The notes below the pieces were generated by a model. It did not search any database. It was not told where the DNA came from and saw only the letters and a list, made by a program, of their open reading frames with translations. The translations under genes and the position numbers were made by a program. Source: Anisakis pegreffii (Eukaryota > Nematoda > Chromadorea > Rhabditida > Anisakidae). From it: 64,000 bases of DNA. Numbering within the stretch: position 1 is the stretch's first letter; the number at the start of each line of letters is the position of its first letter. The stretch is from assembly GCA_035041965.1 (NCBI GenBank), contig JAPYMA010000451.1:81392-145391 (forward strand). Direction: 5' to 3'. Positions 1 through 11,331 of this stretch are shown one piece after another.

Positions 1-1063
1 ACCGAAGGTCACACCAAAGGTCATCAATTCATTTTCAAGCGAAAGATTATTTATAATTTTTTGTTAGTTGAGGAATTGAAGTGAATTCATCCTTTTAAAA
101 TAATTCATTAATTATGATATTCCCTAACTGAATTCGCTCTCTAGGCAAACGATGAAGAGATTGATAATTGACAAATGGTAGTGAATGTCACAAATTCTCT
201 GACCTTATATGGCACAGAAACGGTTTACAGGAGGATGATAAGCCAATGCATCTTGAATTTGTTCTGTATGTATGGACGTACATCAGCGAAATTAAAGAGG
301 TTTGTGTAGCAACCGAAGCTTAAGCAACAGCATAAGCGTAAGGCGAAACGAGTTTTCTGATAACCGAATTGCGGTATTTTGAAAATTGTTTTTGCAGACA
401 GTGAACTTCGGACTCAACGGATATCGATCGAAAATGCTGACAAAATTAATGTTTTCCAGAGATTCTCGCTCTTGATTCATACGTTTTTACTGTATATGAC
501 CATTCGCCTAATTTTTAACCATTTTTGAAGGATTTCAATGTGACAAACGATTAAGAGATTGATAGGCTGATCAATACATAACTTTCACATTAACGGATTT
601 TAACAAATAAAGAGCGTAGTTCGAACAATATGGTGCAACTACGAATCTACTCGTAACATATTCCACCTCAAAACCGCTAGTTACTTCAAAACGTTCACAA
701 AAATTTCAACAGAATGGCTTCCAGTGATGCAATACCACAATAATTCGAACAGTGGCATAATTCGCTTATGGCTTAGAGTGATTAAATGCATCTATCTTAC
801 GAAAACCTGAACATCGAGCAGGCATGGCCCAATTGGAGAAGTGATTACATTCCCAAGCAAGCATGGTACAGTACGTTGAAATGAGTTATACTCGATTTGT
901 TCACAACATGATCGCTAAGTTTATAAACGTAAGAGAATCTTAAAATGATGTTTAGGCAACTTATGAGAGGTTCGATAGAATTGGAAGAAAACTGAATGAT
1001 CTGAATAGCTGAACGTATGGGCAAACAAAATCATGAATCATCTCAAAAAGATGGAGAACCAAC
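1..1063. other. Left-edge non-coding stretch
   Basis: I see no convincing coding exon. The FN3 exons that should follow the SH3 exon of the minus-strand RIM-binding protein would be expected here or further left. I scanned part of this stretch for the Trp/Pro-Pro pattern of FN3 domains and did not find it, so the next exon probably lies outside the window. Confidence 0.4.
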
Positions 1064-1805
1064 CACGTGGAGTGTCTGTTTGTTTGATTTCTTGCACAGT
1101 AACTTTAGCGACGTCAACAGGCGGATAGGGGCACACAGAATCAGGCAGTGGCTGATAGGTGTTATCAGTGATCGAGAAATCATGCTGAATTTGTGTCAGG
1201 TGTGTTGGTACATTGAGTGGAAAGGATGGTGACGGTGCACGTGAGCTATTCATTAATAGCTGCTGCTCATTGACACGTTCAACATAATTGGATGGTACCA
1301 AGCCAGTTTGACCATCCAGTGTTTCACCGTGGTAGAACTGATCCTCATCCATTTCACCATGCACCAAAACATAATCACCCGCTTGGAGCGGTAGTTCCAG
1401 TTGAGGGTTGTCGTTCGGTGAATCTCGAATAGGAATATATTGGAATAAAGCACGGAATAGGCGAGTGGATGGTCGTTGTCTTAATGCTAATAGAAGTGTA
1501 TCAGAAATAGTATGGTGAATACTTGACTGCGGCTGTTCGGACTGCTGTAATAACGATAGAGCTGGTGTTATTGAGATGATGGATGGTTGTGATGACTGGA
1601 TTGTCTGACCGAGAATGATGCATGGAGATTGGGTTGAATTCGTGTTGAGTTGGGTTTGTTGTTGTGGGGGAGAGGAGGTGGAAGGTTGTGGGTTATTGAT
1701 CTGTGATGTTGACGGGGCTGAAGATGCGGTGACTCCAGCATTCAACGAGGACGTTGCCGGAGCTGGGCCACTTGCAGCACAGCTAGCGCTGTATGCTAAC
1801 GGCAT
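1064..1805 (-). CDS. rimb-1: RIM-binding protein, internal exon with SH3 domain I
   Basis: This is one large exon of a RIM-binding protein, a presynaptic scaffold that links RIM to calcium channels. Counted from the first Met at 1805, residues 1-115 are low-complexity Ser/Thr/Gln/Pro linker. Residues 117-178 form an SH3 domain with the RIMBP-type pattern NPQLELPLQAGDYVLVHGEM, then DEDQFYHGE and GLVPSNYVERV. The Glu-Leu-Pro insert and the GLVPSNYVERV end are typical of the first SH3 of RIMBP, which is followed by FN3 repeats. The exon probably ends at 1064 with a G|GTTGGT donor after PPVDVAKVTVQEI, where the first FN3 repeat would begin. An in-frame stop lies just upstream of the Met, so the exon should open at an acceptor near 1805-1860 that I could not fix. 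Upstream coding exons and the FN3/SH3 II-III exons are not seen. Family assignment is fairly sure; exon ends are not. Confidence 0.8.
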
Positions 1806-1840
1806 GACGTTGCCGGCACGGCACCGCGCTCATACTACAG

Positions 1841-2276
1841 TTCCCTCCTCTAGTGTGCACCACACCAGATCCTTGGTGCGACACTAAATCCAATATTGCG
1901 TCTTCTCTGAATAGTGTGCTTGGTTGTGATTCAAGTAATCTCAACAGCGATACTTTATGGAATAACAACGTTTCGATGATAATTCCAGTGCTGCTAATTG
2001 TATGAATTTTTTGTTGATGAATAACAAGACATTTATTGATAATATTTTAATATCAGGCGTATGATTAGTGCTGCTAGAGAAGTAGTTGTAGTAGTAGTAG
2101 TAGTAGTGGTAGTAGTAGTGGAAGCAATATACCCGATTCGCCTCAGGCTCTGCCAAATACGCACATTGTCGATGCAATCCAATCGATCTCTTCTGCTTTC
2201 GGCTACGACCTATGCAAGCAAGAATTATCTCGTTCTTCACTTCACTCTCCGCAATTCACCGCCTCCTCGACTATAT
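1841..2276 (+). CDS. Possible plus-strand exon pair antisense to the RIMBP upstream region
   Basis: After a CTACAG acceptor at 1840 a plus-strand frame runs 1841-2009 and reads like coding (TTPDPWCDTKSNIASSLNSV, then LNSDTLWNNN), ending at a GTATGA donor. A second frame, 2077-2276, begins with a Ser run encoded by an AGT repeat and continues SNIPDSPQALPNTHIVDAIQ to a stop. The phases are compatible. A competing minus-strand frame at 1783-1968 also reads like protein (LFREDAILDLVSHQ) and could be an upstream RIMBP exon. Both cannot be right. I recognise no domain in either and list the pair only as a candidate. Confidence 0.2.
2081..2120. repeat. AGT trinucleotide repeat
   Basis: An interrupted (AGT)n run of about 40 bp. 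In one plus-strand frame it encodes a Ser run inside a possible exon. In other frames it gives Val or Tyr runs. Confidence 0.9.
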
Positions 2277-2428
2277 AGAAAGCTTTGCTTGTTTCAGCAT
2301 GTATACGCCTTAACTCAACAAGCTCACTTCATATATTGCTCATGCATGTGTATGCCTTTTATTCTTCAGATGATGGCTTTCAGGCAGTCAGCCAGCCGGC
2401 TGTCGCAAGAGCACTGGTTGTTATGCTA

Positions 2429-2455
2429 GTGAGTGTGTGTGTGTATGTGTGTGTA
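2429..2455. repeat. (GT)n microsatellite
   Basis: An imperfect GT dinucleotide run. Confidence 0.9.
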
Positions 2456-3896
2456 TGCATCCACACATCGATTTCCCATAGCCAGAAGAAAAGAAATAAA
2501 TGAAGGGAAGAGAAAAGAGAATCGGAAAAAATGAGTGGGGGGATATTATGTTTGAATGATGAACGAGATATAGATAAAGTATATACGAAGATGCTAACAT
2601 CAAATCAAGGGGTCGTATTCAATATTTGACCGAGAATTGATTCAAGCATTCCATTCTTCGAGCACAGCCTTGCTGTTGGACATAGTGATTGCGTTATCTC
2701 ATTCCTAAACAGACCTATCAAGAACAATCGAATCCTCTCACTAAAATAGATTATTCTATTATATTATTTCCTCTGTTTTTACAATGACGCTTCTTAACGC
2801 TTTTTTTACCTCAACTTCAACGTGCATGGGGCTGTGCAGAAAAGACAACTGTTGAGATACCGCCTCATTCTGGTTGATGTTCATTGGAAATTACTCCATA
2901 TAAAATTTGAGCCAAAATAATCGCACCCAGAGCTGATGTGACCGCTCGAAGTTTTCAGCACAGCAATAAATCGAGCATTCTTCCCTGCTACCGAATTTTC
3001 CTTTTTTTTCTGCGGCTTGCAGAGCACCGGGTAAAATGATTTCGTTCATCATAGGAAAACTTCTCTCGATATATGGCAGCAACCGAATCACAACACCTCG
3101 AGCAACATGCGCTACTCGATCTTATCAGCATAACAATAAGCGGTTGTGGGAATCGAGTGTTCCTCCTCATTGCTTGTTGTTTGTTTTTTTGGATTGTTAT
3201 ACCCGATGTTCGACATCCAAGGAAGTGATGATTCTTCACTATTCGAAAAAAAAAGAGTCGCTGTAAAAGTTCAGTCAAAATATTACAAGTGGACTTAGGA
3301 ACCCTTCCTTGAAAATAGCGTTTGTCATGAATAATTACGAACAGCTGATCCCCATGCGTCAGTTACTTTTTTGAACGGGACACTTCCCAGGAGATTTACA
3401 GAATATTTTAAATGAGATAATAATCAGATTCATCGCTCCATGAACGCTGCGATATAAAAGTACTGCATAAGAGGTCATTGGGGGCATGCTTCGATTTTAT
3501 TATTTGTGGTCAGTGCTTTCTAGAGATTTTTAAACAGACATGAAACACTTCAAACTTGTAAAGCAAAAATCAGAGAGAAAAATGCAAAAATGTAAACAGC
3601 GAGAATAAACGATAGGTGGTAATACGCGTTTACTGCTGTAATGATACATGCAAGCAGCTCGGGCAACTCGCAATTCACTTGAGCTGCAACGACATTTTAC
3701 ATACAGCTTTCCTGCATTCAGAGTCGTAAGAATATCGAAAAATCAAGCAACAACGAGGGATGCCTAATTATTTGGGTAAGTTTATTAGGAAAAAATTTTC
3801 TCTACTGCTTTTGCAACACCGTAATATTACGTGCTCTTGACTATTCGTTTCTTTACTCACATTGAAATGCATGTGATGTTTAGAGGAATCTGAGTA

Positions 3897-3936
3897 AATC
3901 TGCATCATTCACTTCCCGAAGTGAATGATGCAGATT
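3897..3936. repeat. Perfect palindrome with 19-bp arms
   Basis: AATCTGCATCATTCACTTC and its exact reverse complement are separated by only two bases. It could extrude as a cruciform. The loop is too small for a microRNA precursor. Confidence 0.9.
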
Positions 3937-5754
3937 CACGCAAATCTTTTCTATTATTTTGATCACGTTCAGTGATTAAATGTATGACTTCGAGAGTGCA
4001 CTATATTCCTTCCGCTGGACTCGCATAACATCAAATCTGACCATTACGTCAATTTTGGCTGATGCAAAGAAAGAGACACCAATGCTAATGGATGTTGCTC
4101 ACTTTCATGATGTGGTCATGAGCATTCGCGAACAAAAGTTGAATTATCGAAGACAATCGCTCAATTTCACTGAATTGTGTGTTCCGTGCAATTTCAATAT
4201 CTGTATTCATTGAATATTTGTTTTTGGAGCGTTAAATTAGCATGCAGAAAGCTTTATTCATATTAAATGAAATCCGTATCAATGCAGAATGGTTTCGATC
4301 TGGCTGATTTTGTCGACATCATGTACTGACACTGAAACAGATAGCTAGAAAAGTTCATCTAAAACAAGCCGCAATGGCAGTGCTTTCAAACGTATTCAAA
4401 ATGAAATAGTTGATTATGCACGATAATATTTAGGGCAAAAAACTCATCGAAGTGAAGGAAAATGGGATAGCCTCTATGTTCGGATCAAGCTTTTTCGATC
4501 CGTTAATATCCCTGAACTATTCCGAATCCGCATAGTTGAAACTTCGTCATATGATGAAACCAGAACAGAGTGAGCATATTTCCACACTCCCACAGATGAA
4601 TTCGGATCCAGTGGGTGGAGATGTGAAAGTTTTTGCACTTGCAAACGAAATTTCAGTGAAATTAGTCTTCGCAACCGCATTTCAATTTTATCTCTGTGGC
4701 ATGAAATCGATTTTCAAAGACAAAATAACCGAAATGTGTTCCAAACTCATTTATTTCTAAACAAGATTGACTTTTAAATGTATGCAACTTCTTAACGTTT
4801 CATTTCGTAACTTTGCATCGAGAAAACTGGTAAATTTATTAGATGGAAGAAAGCACTGAATGAAAAAAAGCTGCGAAAAAAAAAGAGCTTGTTTGGTAGC
4901 ATTTTCGTGGCTTTCTCCACTTACACTATGGTTCGTGCTTTGTTGATTCAAACAATATATGACCTGAATTGCATGAGCTATTTGACAGTTGTCGAGAAAG
5001 GTCGATGCGTGAGTAATGCAAAAATTGTGTGTTCGATTGGTTTGACATTGTTGGTCTGAATGAAAGTGTTTCTTTTTTTTTGAGTGAATGACGCAAAGAG
5101 CGACATCCATTTCATTTATTTTCTTGCTTTCCTGCGATGTTTGATTCGAATGCAAAAATGTGGTTTGATTCAAAACATACAAATGAGATTGGACAGCTCG
5201 CGAATGGCTACAGCAATTAGAGGTCGTAACGGGAATAAAACATTACCTCAGTGGCAAGTTATCGAAAATTAATTGGTGTTCTTTGTGGAGAAATGATAAT
5301 GATTTTTGTGAAGCACTCTCGACAGTAGTGTGCTGCTGGCATTTGTTGTCATAACAATATATGCTAATCACCTTAACAGACCAGTTCCCATGTCACGGTA
5401 ACGTGCTGAATGCTCACCTCCCTTACACGAATGAATCGAACTAATTTGTCGCATTGTTCTCATCATCTGTTCTACTTTCATGAATGTCCTCTCAAAACCT
5501 ATCAACCTTGACTAATTAACTGTAGTCTCAATTCAATGCTCAGTACTTTGAATGATTGCTTTGATGACAATGCTAGAAGACTGCTGACATACTTCTTCAT
5601 TCAGTAAAATAACGAATTTTTGATTCAGCAAAAATGGACGATGGAATGGCTAAATTCTTAAGGCCTTTAATATTGGACAGTATCGATCCTTTATGCAGTC
5701 TGCATGAAATGTTTACTAATATCAACTGTATCATACTGGACAAAATTGACCGAA

Positions 5755-5931
5755 CGCTTCTCATACAAATTCACAAAATAATATTGCATTCATCCTCTAT
5801 CAGTTACTTCACCCATGCAATCTACAGGCCAGTCGCTCCGCTTATTCGGAGCAACTGGCCTGTAGGTTGCATGAGTGAAATAGTTGAAAGAGGATGAATA
5901 TATATCATTCTATGAATTTGTATGAGAAGCG
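5755..5931. mobile_element. Long foldback element of about 177 bp
   Basis: Two arms of about 80 nt pair almost end to end. The outer ends are CGCTTCTCATACAAATTCA on the left and its complement on the right. The inner stem includes CTACAGGCCAGT pairing with ACTGGCCTGTAG, and the apex is CTCCG/CGGAG around a six-base loop. This is the structure of a foldback MITE or a young inverted duplication. No protein is encoded and no target-site duplication is evident. Confidence 0.75.
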
Positions 5932-6343
5932 TCGCAACTTTTTTGTGACTGTTTGTGAATTCTTTGTTGCAACATCTGCAACGCAGCTTATTTAAGTGTG
6001 TATTTAAAAATTTGCTTATTTTATGCTTTTAGATGCAGCATCGATACAGCCACAACAAAGACGGATTTGCCTATTATGTATTTACTTTAGATTAACAATT
6101 TGTAAAACGATATATGTGAATATTAGCATTTGTTAATGTAGGATTACTGTGAACAGAAATATTTTGTTAGAGTGCTTTTGTTTGTTGTCTATAGTGTTTC
6201 TTCGTGATTAAGTGCAAATCGCGATAGCCGTACAGGTCAAATACATGCAGACATCAGCTTAGTGGAAATCGTATTGGACAGTACAGGGATGCACACATCA
6301 AAACATCGATACACTTGACAACGCATGAAATAAGCTGTACAAC

Positions 6344-7253
6344 ATGAGGAAAACAACCATTCCTACGTCAAGCACCACAAAAATTGAAATCATTTCAAAG
6401 CGAATAGGGATCGGTAACCGCGGCAAGATAAGCGATGAACGATCCCCTCTCACCACAGTAGGTCACCACGCAACTTCACTTGGGTGTGAATAACTCGAAC
6501 AGACCCCTCAGTGTTCCCACCTCCGCCTTCATCATCCGCATCCAAACGTTCCCCACGTTACGCGTGTTCAGGTTCAGTTCACCCGTATACACAAAATATG
6601 AATCGTGAATGACTACCACGTGACTACACATGCCATTAACTAGTGTACTGGATAATTAGTGTACCGTCACCTGTCTGTACTCCGGAATACTCATCCAGCT
6701 GTATGAATGCCCATACGCTTACACAGCGCATCCATTGTCACTCACGATTGATCTGTGTACGCCGAAATAAAGCAAATTTGAACAATTCAAGTGCTATTGG
6801 CCTGCTCCCAACACTGTAACATGGCAACACCGAATACTTGTATCACAGCTAAATGCCTCTGAACTCACCCGCACAAAATCTCACCATTTCCTGCCACAAC
6901 AACTCTTGATGCATTGAAATCGACGGATAGTGTCGACTGTTTGCCGACTCTTCCATCCTAATGTGATGACAACACGTGAAAAAATATTTATTCAACTGTC
7001 GCGCTGCGGCACCTTCATATTTTGATATTCGGCCCAATTTCTGCCTAAGCGAAAGTCTAAGCCCCTAAGGTTGAGCTCGACCCCACCTGATGATACCCAA
7101 TCTGTCTCGATGATTCCTTTGGGGCCTGGACGAACATTACGATTCTCTCTCACTCCCGGAACGAGCCGAATTATACCGAACAGTGCTCCTCTCCGTTATC
7201 CGCAGCGCAACAGCATCAAAAACACAATATTAAACAACTGGAGTATACGCTAA
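6344..7253 (+). CDS. Candidate small two-exon gene, function unknown
   Basis: Exon 1 (6344-6483) opens with an ATG and reads MRKTTIPTSSTTKIEIISKR, then IGIGNRGKISDERSPLTTVG, to a GG|GTGTGA donor in phase 2. Exon 2 (7070-7253) follows a CCCTAAG acceptor in matching phase and reads LSSTPPDDTQSVSMIPLGPG, then RTLRFSLTPGTSRIIPNSAP, to a TAA. Joined, this gives 107 residues rich in Ser, Thr, Pro and Arg, with TP and SP sites that could be phosphorylated, and no membrane segment. It looks like a disordered regulatory protein or the tail of a larger gene. I recognise no family. Base composition is richer in GC than the surroundings, which favours coding. The start and the exon joint are inferred, and extra exons (for example near 6860-6930) are possible. 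Confidence 0.4.
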
Positions 7254-7939
7254 TAGAAGTTCGTTAAAGACGAGAAAGACGAAAAGACGAAAGACGAAAG
7301 AACAGTTAAAGACGAAAACAAACAAGTATACGCTAAAGACGAGAAACGCACGATAAAATGGAACAAAACAGTAACAAATCATAATGAACATGAAAGAACC
7401 ACTACAAATTAACAACGAAAATAATGAAGCATGATGAAGAACAACAAACAACAACAAAACAACACGAAAAACAACGAAACGCAACATCAAGCAACAACAG
7501 ATTAAATGTCCTCTTGCATACGACATTTTATTGATTGCACTAATCGAGTACTTCAAAATGGAAGAACAAAATCAAATTCTGAAAATTTGCCGTGAAGGTG
7601 GTTTCCAAAGAGCATCATACAAAATCCAACGATTCTATCAATCCACAATCGCACAATCTATATTTGTTTCCCATTAAAGTTAATTTATGGTTTCCCATTA
7701 AAGTTAATTCAAGCCTTTCAACTAATTTACATCCTGAACGGCTTTTTCATACTTTTTATCTCAGCGCTCTCAGTTTTAATGAAAGACGAGCAGAAATAGA
7801 TATCTTGAAAGAGTCTCACTTTCAATGTTCACAACTCGGCTTATTCCAAGCCTAAAAGAAACCTGTGTCGGCAGCTGCGATAGAAGTGCAGCTTTTATGC
7901 ATAAGCTAAACCGAAGCTACTCAGTTCAACTTCAATCTG
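7254..7939. other. Low-complexity purine-rich stretch
   Basis: About 7258-7500 is a run of degenerate GACGAAA and AACAACGAA words on the plus strand. These create long but meaningless minus-strand frames. The rest shows no feature. Confidence 0.6.
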
Positions 7940-9890
7940 GAATACAAGCTCTCGGAAATGGTCAATTATTATAAGTAGGGGCGATGACTTTTGAATTTGT
8001 GGTAGCTGAATATCTTCCTTTGAACAAACCCAAGAACCCACAATGCTTCTTATCCCGTTGGAATGGTATGCTTGAATTTATAACGCATCTTATCATCACT
8101 AATAATGCACAATAACTGCACTGGCAAGGGACATAAGGCTATCATCATAGACATGTATGAATGCCATCAAGAAACTAGCTAATAGATAAGCTTCGGCGAA
8201 TAACCATAAACACCTGTGAGATTTCTCCTCATAACGCATTTAATAACTCTGGAACTTTATTCCAACTTTTATTAAACAGCACTATGAGGAAAACCTTTTT
8301 CGAGTTACCAGTCAGCAACTCGACTCTACAGGATGAGTGGTTCAGGCGGACTTCCAGACCTACCGTTAACCTCATAAGGCGATTCATACCCTACGTTCAT
8401 GGAACTCAGTTTTATAGGGATATTTTTTTCTTATATGCCAGTGTAGCTATTTAAAACAAAGCTAAATAACACATAATGCCTCTTCTCCCATTCGGCTGGA
8501 TTTCTTAAAGTCATTAAGTGCCTTACTAGCATCTATGACAGACAATAACTGCACTGGCAAAGGAAATAAGGATGTGATCATAGAAGTGTATGAATGCCAT
8601 CATGACACTAGCTAATAGATAAGCTTCGGCGAGTAACCACAAAATACCTGAGAGATTTCTCCTCATAACGCATTTAATAACATTGGAATTTTATTCCACC
8701 TGTTATTAAAAATCACTATGAGGAAGACCTTTTTCGAGTTACCAGTCAGCAACTCGACTCTACAGGATGAGTGGTCCAGGCGAACTTTCCAGACCTACCG
8801 CTAACTTCATAAGGCGATTCATACCCTACGTTCATGGAACTCAGTTTTTAGGGAATATTTTCTTCTTTTGATATGCCAGTACAGCCATTATCAACTCCTG
8901 AGGTTAGCTCTCCCGCAATCTAACTAATACGCTATTTTCAATACGATAACTTTAGACTGGGAACCAAGCTCTCGGAAGTGGTCAGTTATTAAAGACAAAC
9001 TTCGAAAATTGGTAGTTTATTTAAAACCTTTTCTCAAATGAAGAAGCTATGGTGCTCCTTAGTCCATTCGAGTGGATCGTTTGAAGTTATCGAGTATCTT
9101 AGTAGCATGGTGATGAATGATACCTACACTGGCAAGGGACATTAGGATATCATCATAGAATTGTATGAATGCCATCATGACACTAGCTAATAGATAAGCT
9201 TCGGCGAGTAACCACAAACACCTGAGAGAATTCCCCTTATAATGCATTTAGCAACATTCAAACTAAAGGAAATGACTTCATGTGTGCAGCCGATGGTCAA
9301 CCCGATGACAATTCCCCCCTGTTAAGGAAAAGAGCGCACGGTGGGTCCGGGAACCCCCGTTACCTGAGCAAATGCCCGAAGACACTACTCAAGCCAACTT
9401 ACGCGCAAGCCCTATCCCCGGTCAAATCGGCGCCTTTTCCGGGCCGGGAACGCCCGTAATATGTTCCGAAGAATGAATGCTAGCGACACTCGGGTAAATA
9501 TCGCTAGCATATTTTGAGTCGTTTCTCCCCGATTCGCCGAGACTGCCTGTAGGCGGGGAACGCCTGTCGCATTTACCTAAACCTAGCCCCTCTTGTTGGC
9601 AGCACGACGGGTTGGGATCACCCACGCAACCAAAATATGCTTTTTAAGAATGACCATTGGCTACATGCAATCTATCATTGCCACATTAGTCCAGCTGTCA
9701 CTAAGTAACGGTACGAAGGAGAAGGTCTTCGAGTCACCACTTAGCAACTCGACTCTATAAGATGAGTGGTCCAGGCGAACTTTCCAGACCTACCGCTAAC
9801 TCCATAAGGCGATTCATACCCTACGTTCGTGAAACTCATTTTTACAGGGACAGTTTTCTTTTTTCATATGCCAGTGCAGTTATTATCAAC
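7940..9890. repeat. Tandem repeat of ~434 bp, three copies, third copy interrupted
   Basis: Three copies share long near-identical blocks. The word AGCTAATAGATAAGC starts at about 8177, 8610 and 9185, and AGCAACTCGACTCTA starts at about 8314, 8748 and 9743. Copies 1 and 2 are offset by 433-434 bp, and the two words are 137-138 bp apart in each. In copy 3 they are 558 bp apart, so about 420 bp has been inserted. No reading frame is conserved across the copies. The repeat is of unknown type. Confidence 0.85.
9255..9690. mobile_element. GC-rich insert splitting the third repeat copy
   Basis: About 420 bp absent from copies 1 and 2 of the surrounding tandem repeat, and clearly richer in GC than its flanks. 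It carries three spaced GGGAAC motifs (about 9350, 9447 and 9557), each followed by a C-rich GT word, and a stem-loop whose arms are ATGCTAGCGA and its complement. No terminal inverted repeat or target duplication is clear. The nature of the insert is unknown. Confidence 0.5.
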
Positions 9891-11148
9891 CCCAGTCACA
9901 GCTCCGCCACCAACAAACTATATATTCTCTGATATGATACTCTAGATCTAAGGAGTTACCAATTCCGAAAGCCTTTTTCTCAGCCATGACATTACTAGGT
10001 TACTGCGTCAGGTTGTCCATAGATAGCTAAACACTCTTCTAAATCTTATGCTAATATGGCTCACAGTAAGGTTGAACTAACGTTTGATTAAGCGAAGCCA
10101 AAGCCCGCTAAGCGCTACACCAACTCAAGTCAGCATGTGATAAATTTCCAGTTAAGTTGTTTCAAACTTTTGGATCAGTGAGCTTGTAATACAGTCACAG
10201 TCAAGCTAAGTCAAGTCAAAGCTATGACTAAGTTAAATCAAATTAAGTGAAAGCTACCACAGCTACCTCAATACATATCAACAAATGTGCTAGTCTCATA
10301 TCTATGCTAGAGTCCAACACGGAATCACGTAATAGAGTCCACATTGGAGAGGGGGGGGGAGTGGTGGGGTGCACAAACTGAAAAAGCTTCAATCAGGTGG
10401 GATGGGCCATATCTATAGCCAGTCCAAGTCCCTACCTCTGGCTCCGGAGTTAAGCGGGTCGTTACGTGCCGCATCCCTCCTTCGCCCTACCCACATCCCT
10501 CATAAAAAGTTTTACAATATTCACAACAACGATGAATGTTAAAAATGAAAAAATAAATGAATAGTGAAAAAATTCATGATAATTCGTGGCAATATACATA
10601 AGTGTTTGTATTATGTGTAACATACAGATCAATTAATTCACAACGTTAAAAAATAAATAAAGAACAAAATCCAATAGGTACTATCTCAGTCAGAACACAT
10701 AACATTTTTCCTTTGATTTCAAATTGTTTCAAATGAGCTAAACTTCTCAACATCTGACAATACAGTGACATTAACAATAACAACAATAACACAAAACAAT
10801 GATAATAACATAAAGCAAACAACATTAACAACTGCATTAAAAATGCTAAAAATCCTCCTCTCCCCCCCCCGGTTAAAACATACGAGGCATCATAAACAAC
10901 TGCACAAATTTATGATCAACAATGAAAACATTGAATAATGCACTATAATTTTTGCCACTGTATTGTTCCCTATTCGTAATTAGTCAATTGCAAATAAACC
11001 ATAATTTACATTTAATTAACAACACATACAAACATAGTTCACAATATTCATAAATGAATTGAAGAATAAAAGAATGAAGTACGTAAAAAAGTGGTCACTG
11101 ACCACGACTGAATTTTATTATCTGTCCCTAAGTTCAAGTGTGAAACTA
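9891..11148. other. Repeat-like stretch with homopolymer tracts
   Basis: It contains degenerate AAGTCAAGCTAAGT words near 10080-10250, a run of nine G at about 10352, a run of ten C at about 10863 and a 5S-like fragment at 10405-10475. No gene is seen. Confidence 0.5.
10405..10475 (+). repeat. 5S-rRNA-like fragment (pseudogene or 5S-derived repeat)
   Basis: The segment has GGCCATA followed 36 nt later by CTCCGGAGTTAAGCGGGTCG. In eukaryotic 5S rRNA the same two landmarks (GGCCATA and the internal promoter box AGTTAAGC followed by a GTCG word) are separated by the same distance. The sequence between them and downstream of the box does not match a normal 5S gene, so it is not a functional copy. 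It may be a 5S-derived SINE head or chance. Confidence 0.3.
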
Positions 11149-11331
11149 CTAACCTGGCGCTTCTTTGCGCCACGATGTCATATTTGTTGAACCTTGTTGA
11201 ACATCACTGTTGAGTTTATTGAACTGCTGATTACTGCTGTTTTGATAAGATGCAGCCAGATGATATTGTTGAATATTGATATAGTCGGGTTGATAACGCC
11301 ACGTTTGTTGATGCCATCGACCCATCACCAT
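11149..11331 (-). CDS. Candidate Gln/Asn-rich exon, unknown gene
   Basis: The minus-strand frame reads MVMGRWHQQTWRYQPDYINI, then QQYHLAASYQNSSNQQFNKL, to a TAG after MTSWRKEAPG. The composition (Gln, Asn, Ser, Tyr, Trp) resembles the low-complexity tail of an RNA-binding or transcription protein, and the other frames are hydrophobic noise. The frame stays open upstream of the Met through RFQPDDERRQP, so this may be a terminal exon rather than a complete small gene. I found no good acceptor and no partner exon. Codons look normal for the region. Confidence 0.35.
   Translation of the reverse strand: MVMGRWHQQTWRYQPDYINIQQYHLAASYQNSSNQQFNKLNSDVQQGSTNMTSWRKEAPG

Larger units (their letters stand above)
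2277..6343. other. Gene-poor stretch with two inverted repeats
   Basis: No exon here is well supported. The stretch holds a (GT)n microsatellite at 2429-2455, a perfect palindrome at 3897-3936 and a long foldback at 5755-5931. A short plus-strand frame ending at 5272 (MATAIRGRNGNKTLPQ) reads like protein but has no support from splice sites or homology. Confidence 0.5.

Noticed and set aside
5084..5272. Plus-strand frame ending MATAIRGRNGNKTLPQ and a few more residues
   Set aside because: Only 22 residues look coding, and no upstream exon or promoter could be tied to it.
7230..7556. 108-codon hydrophobic minus-strand frame
   Set aside because: It comes from the purine-rich low-complexity stretch and has repetitive Phe/Val/Leu composition.
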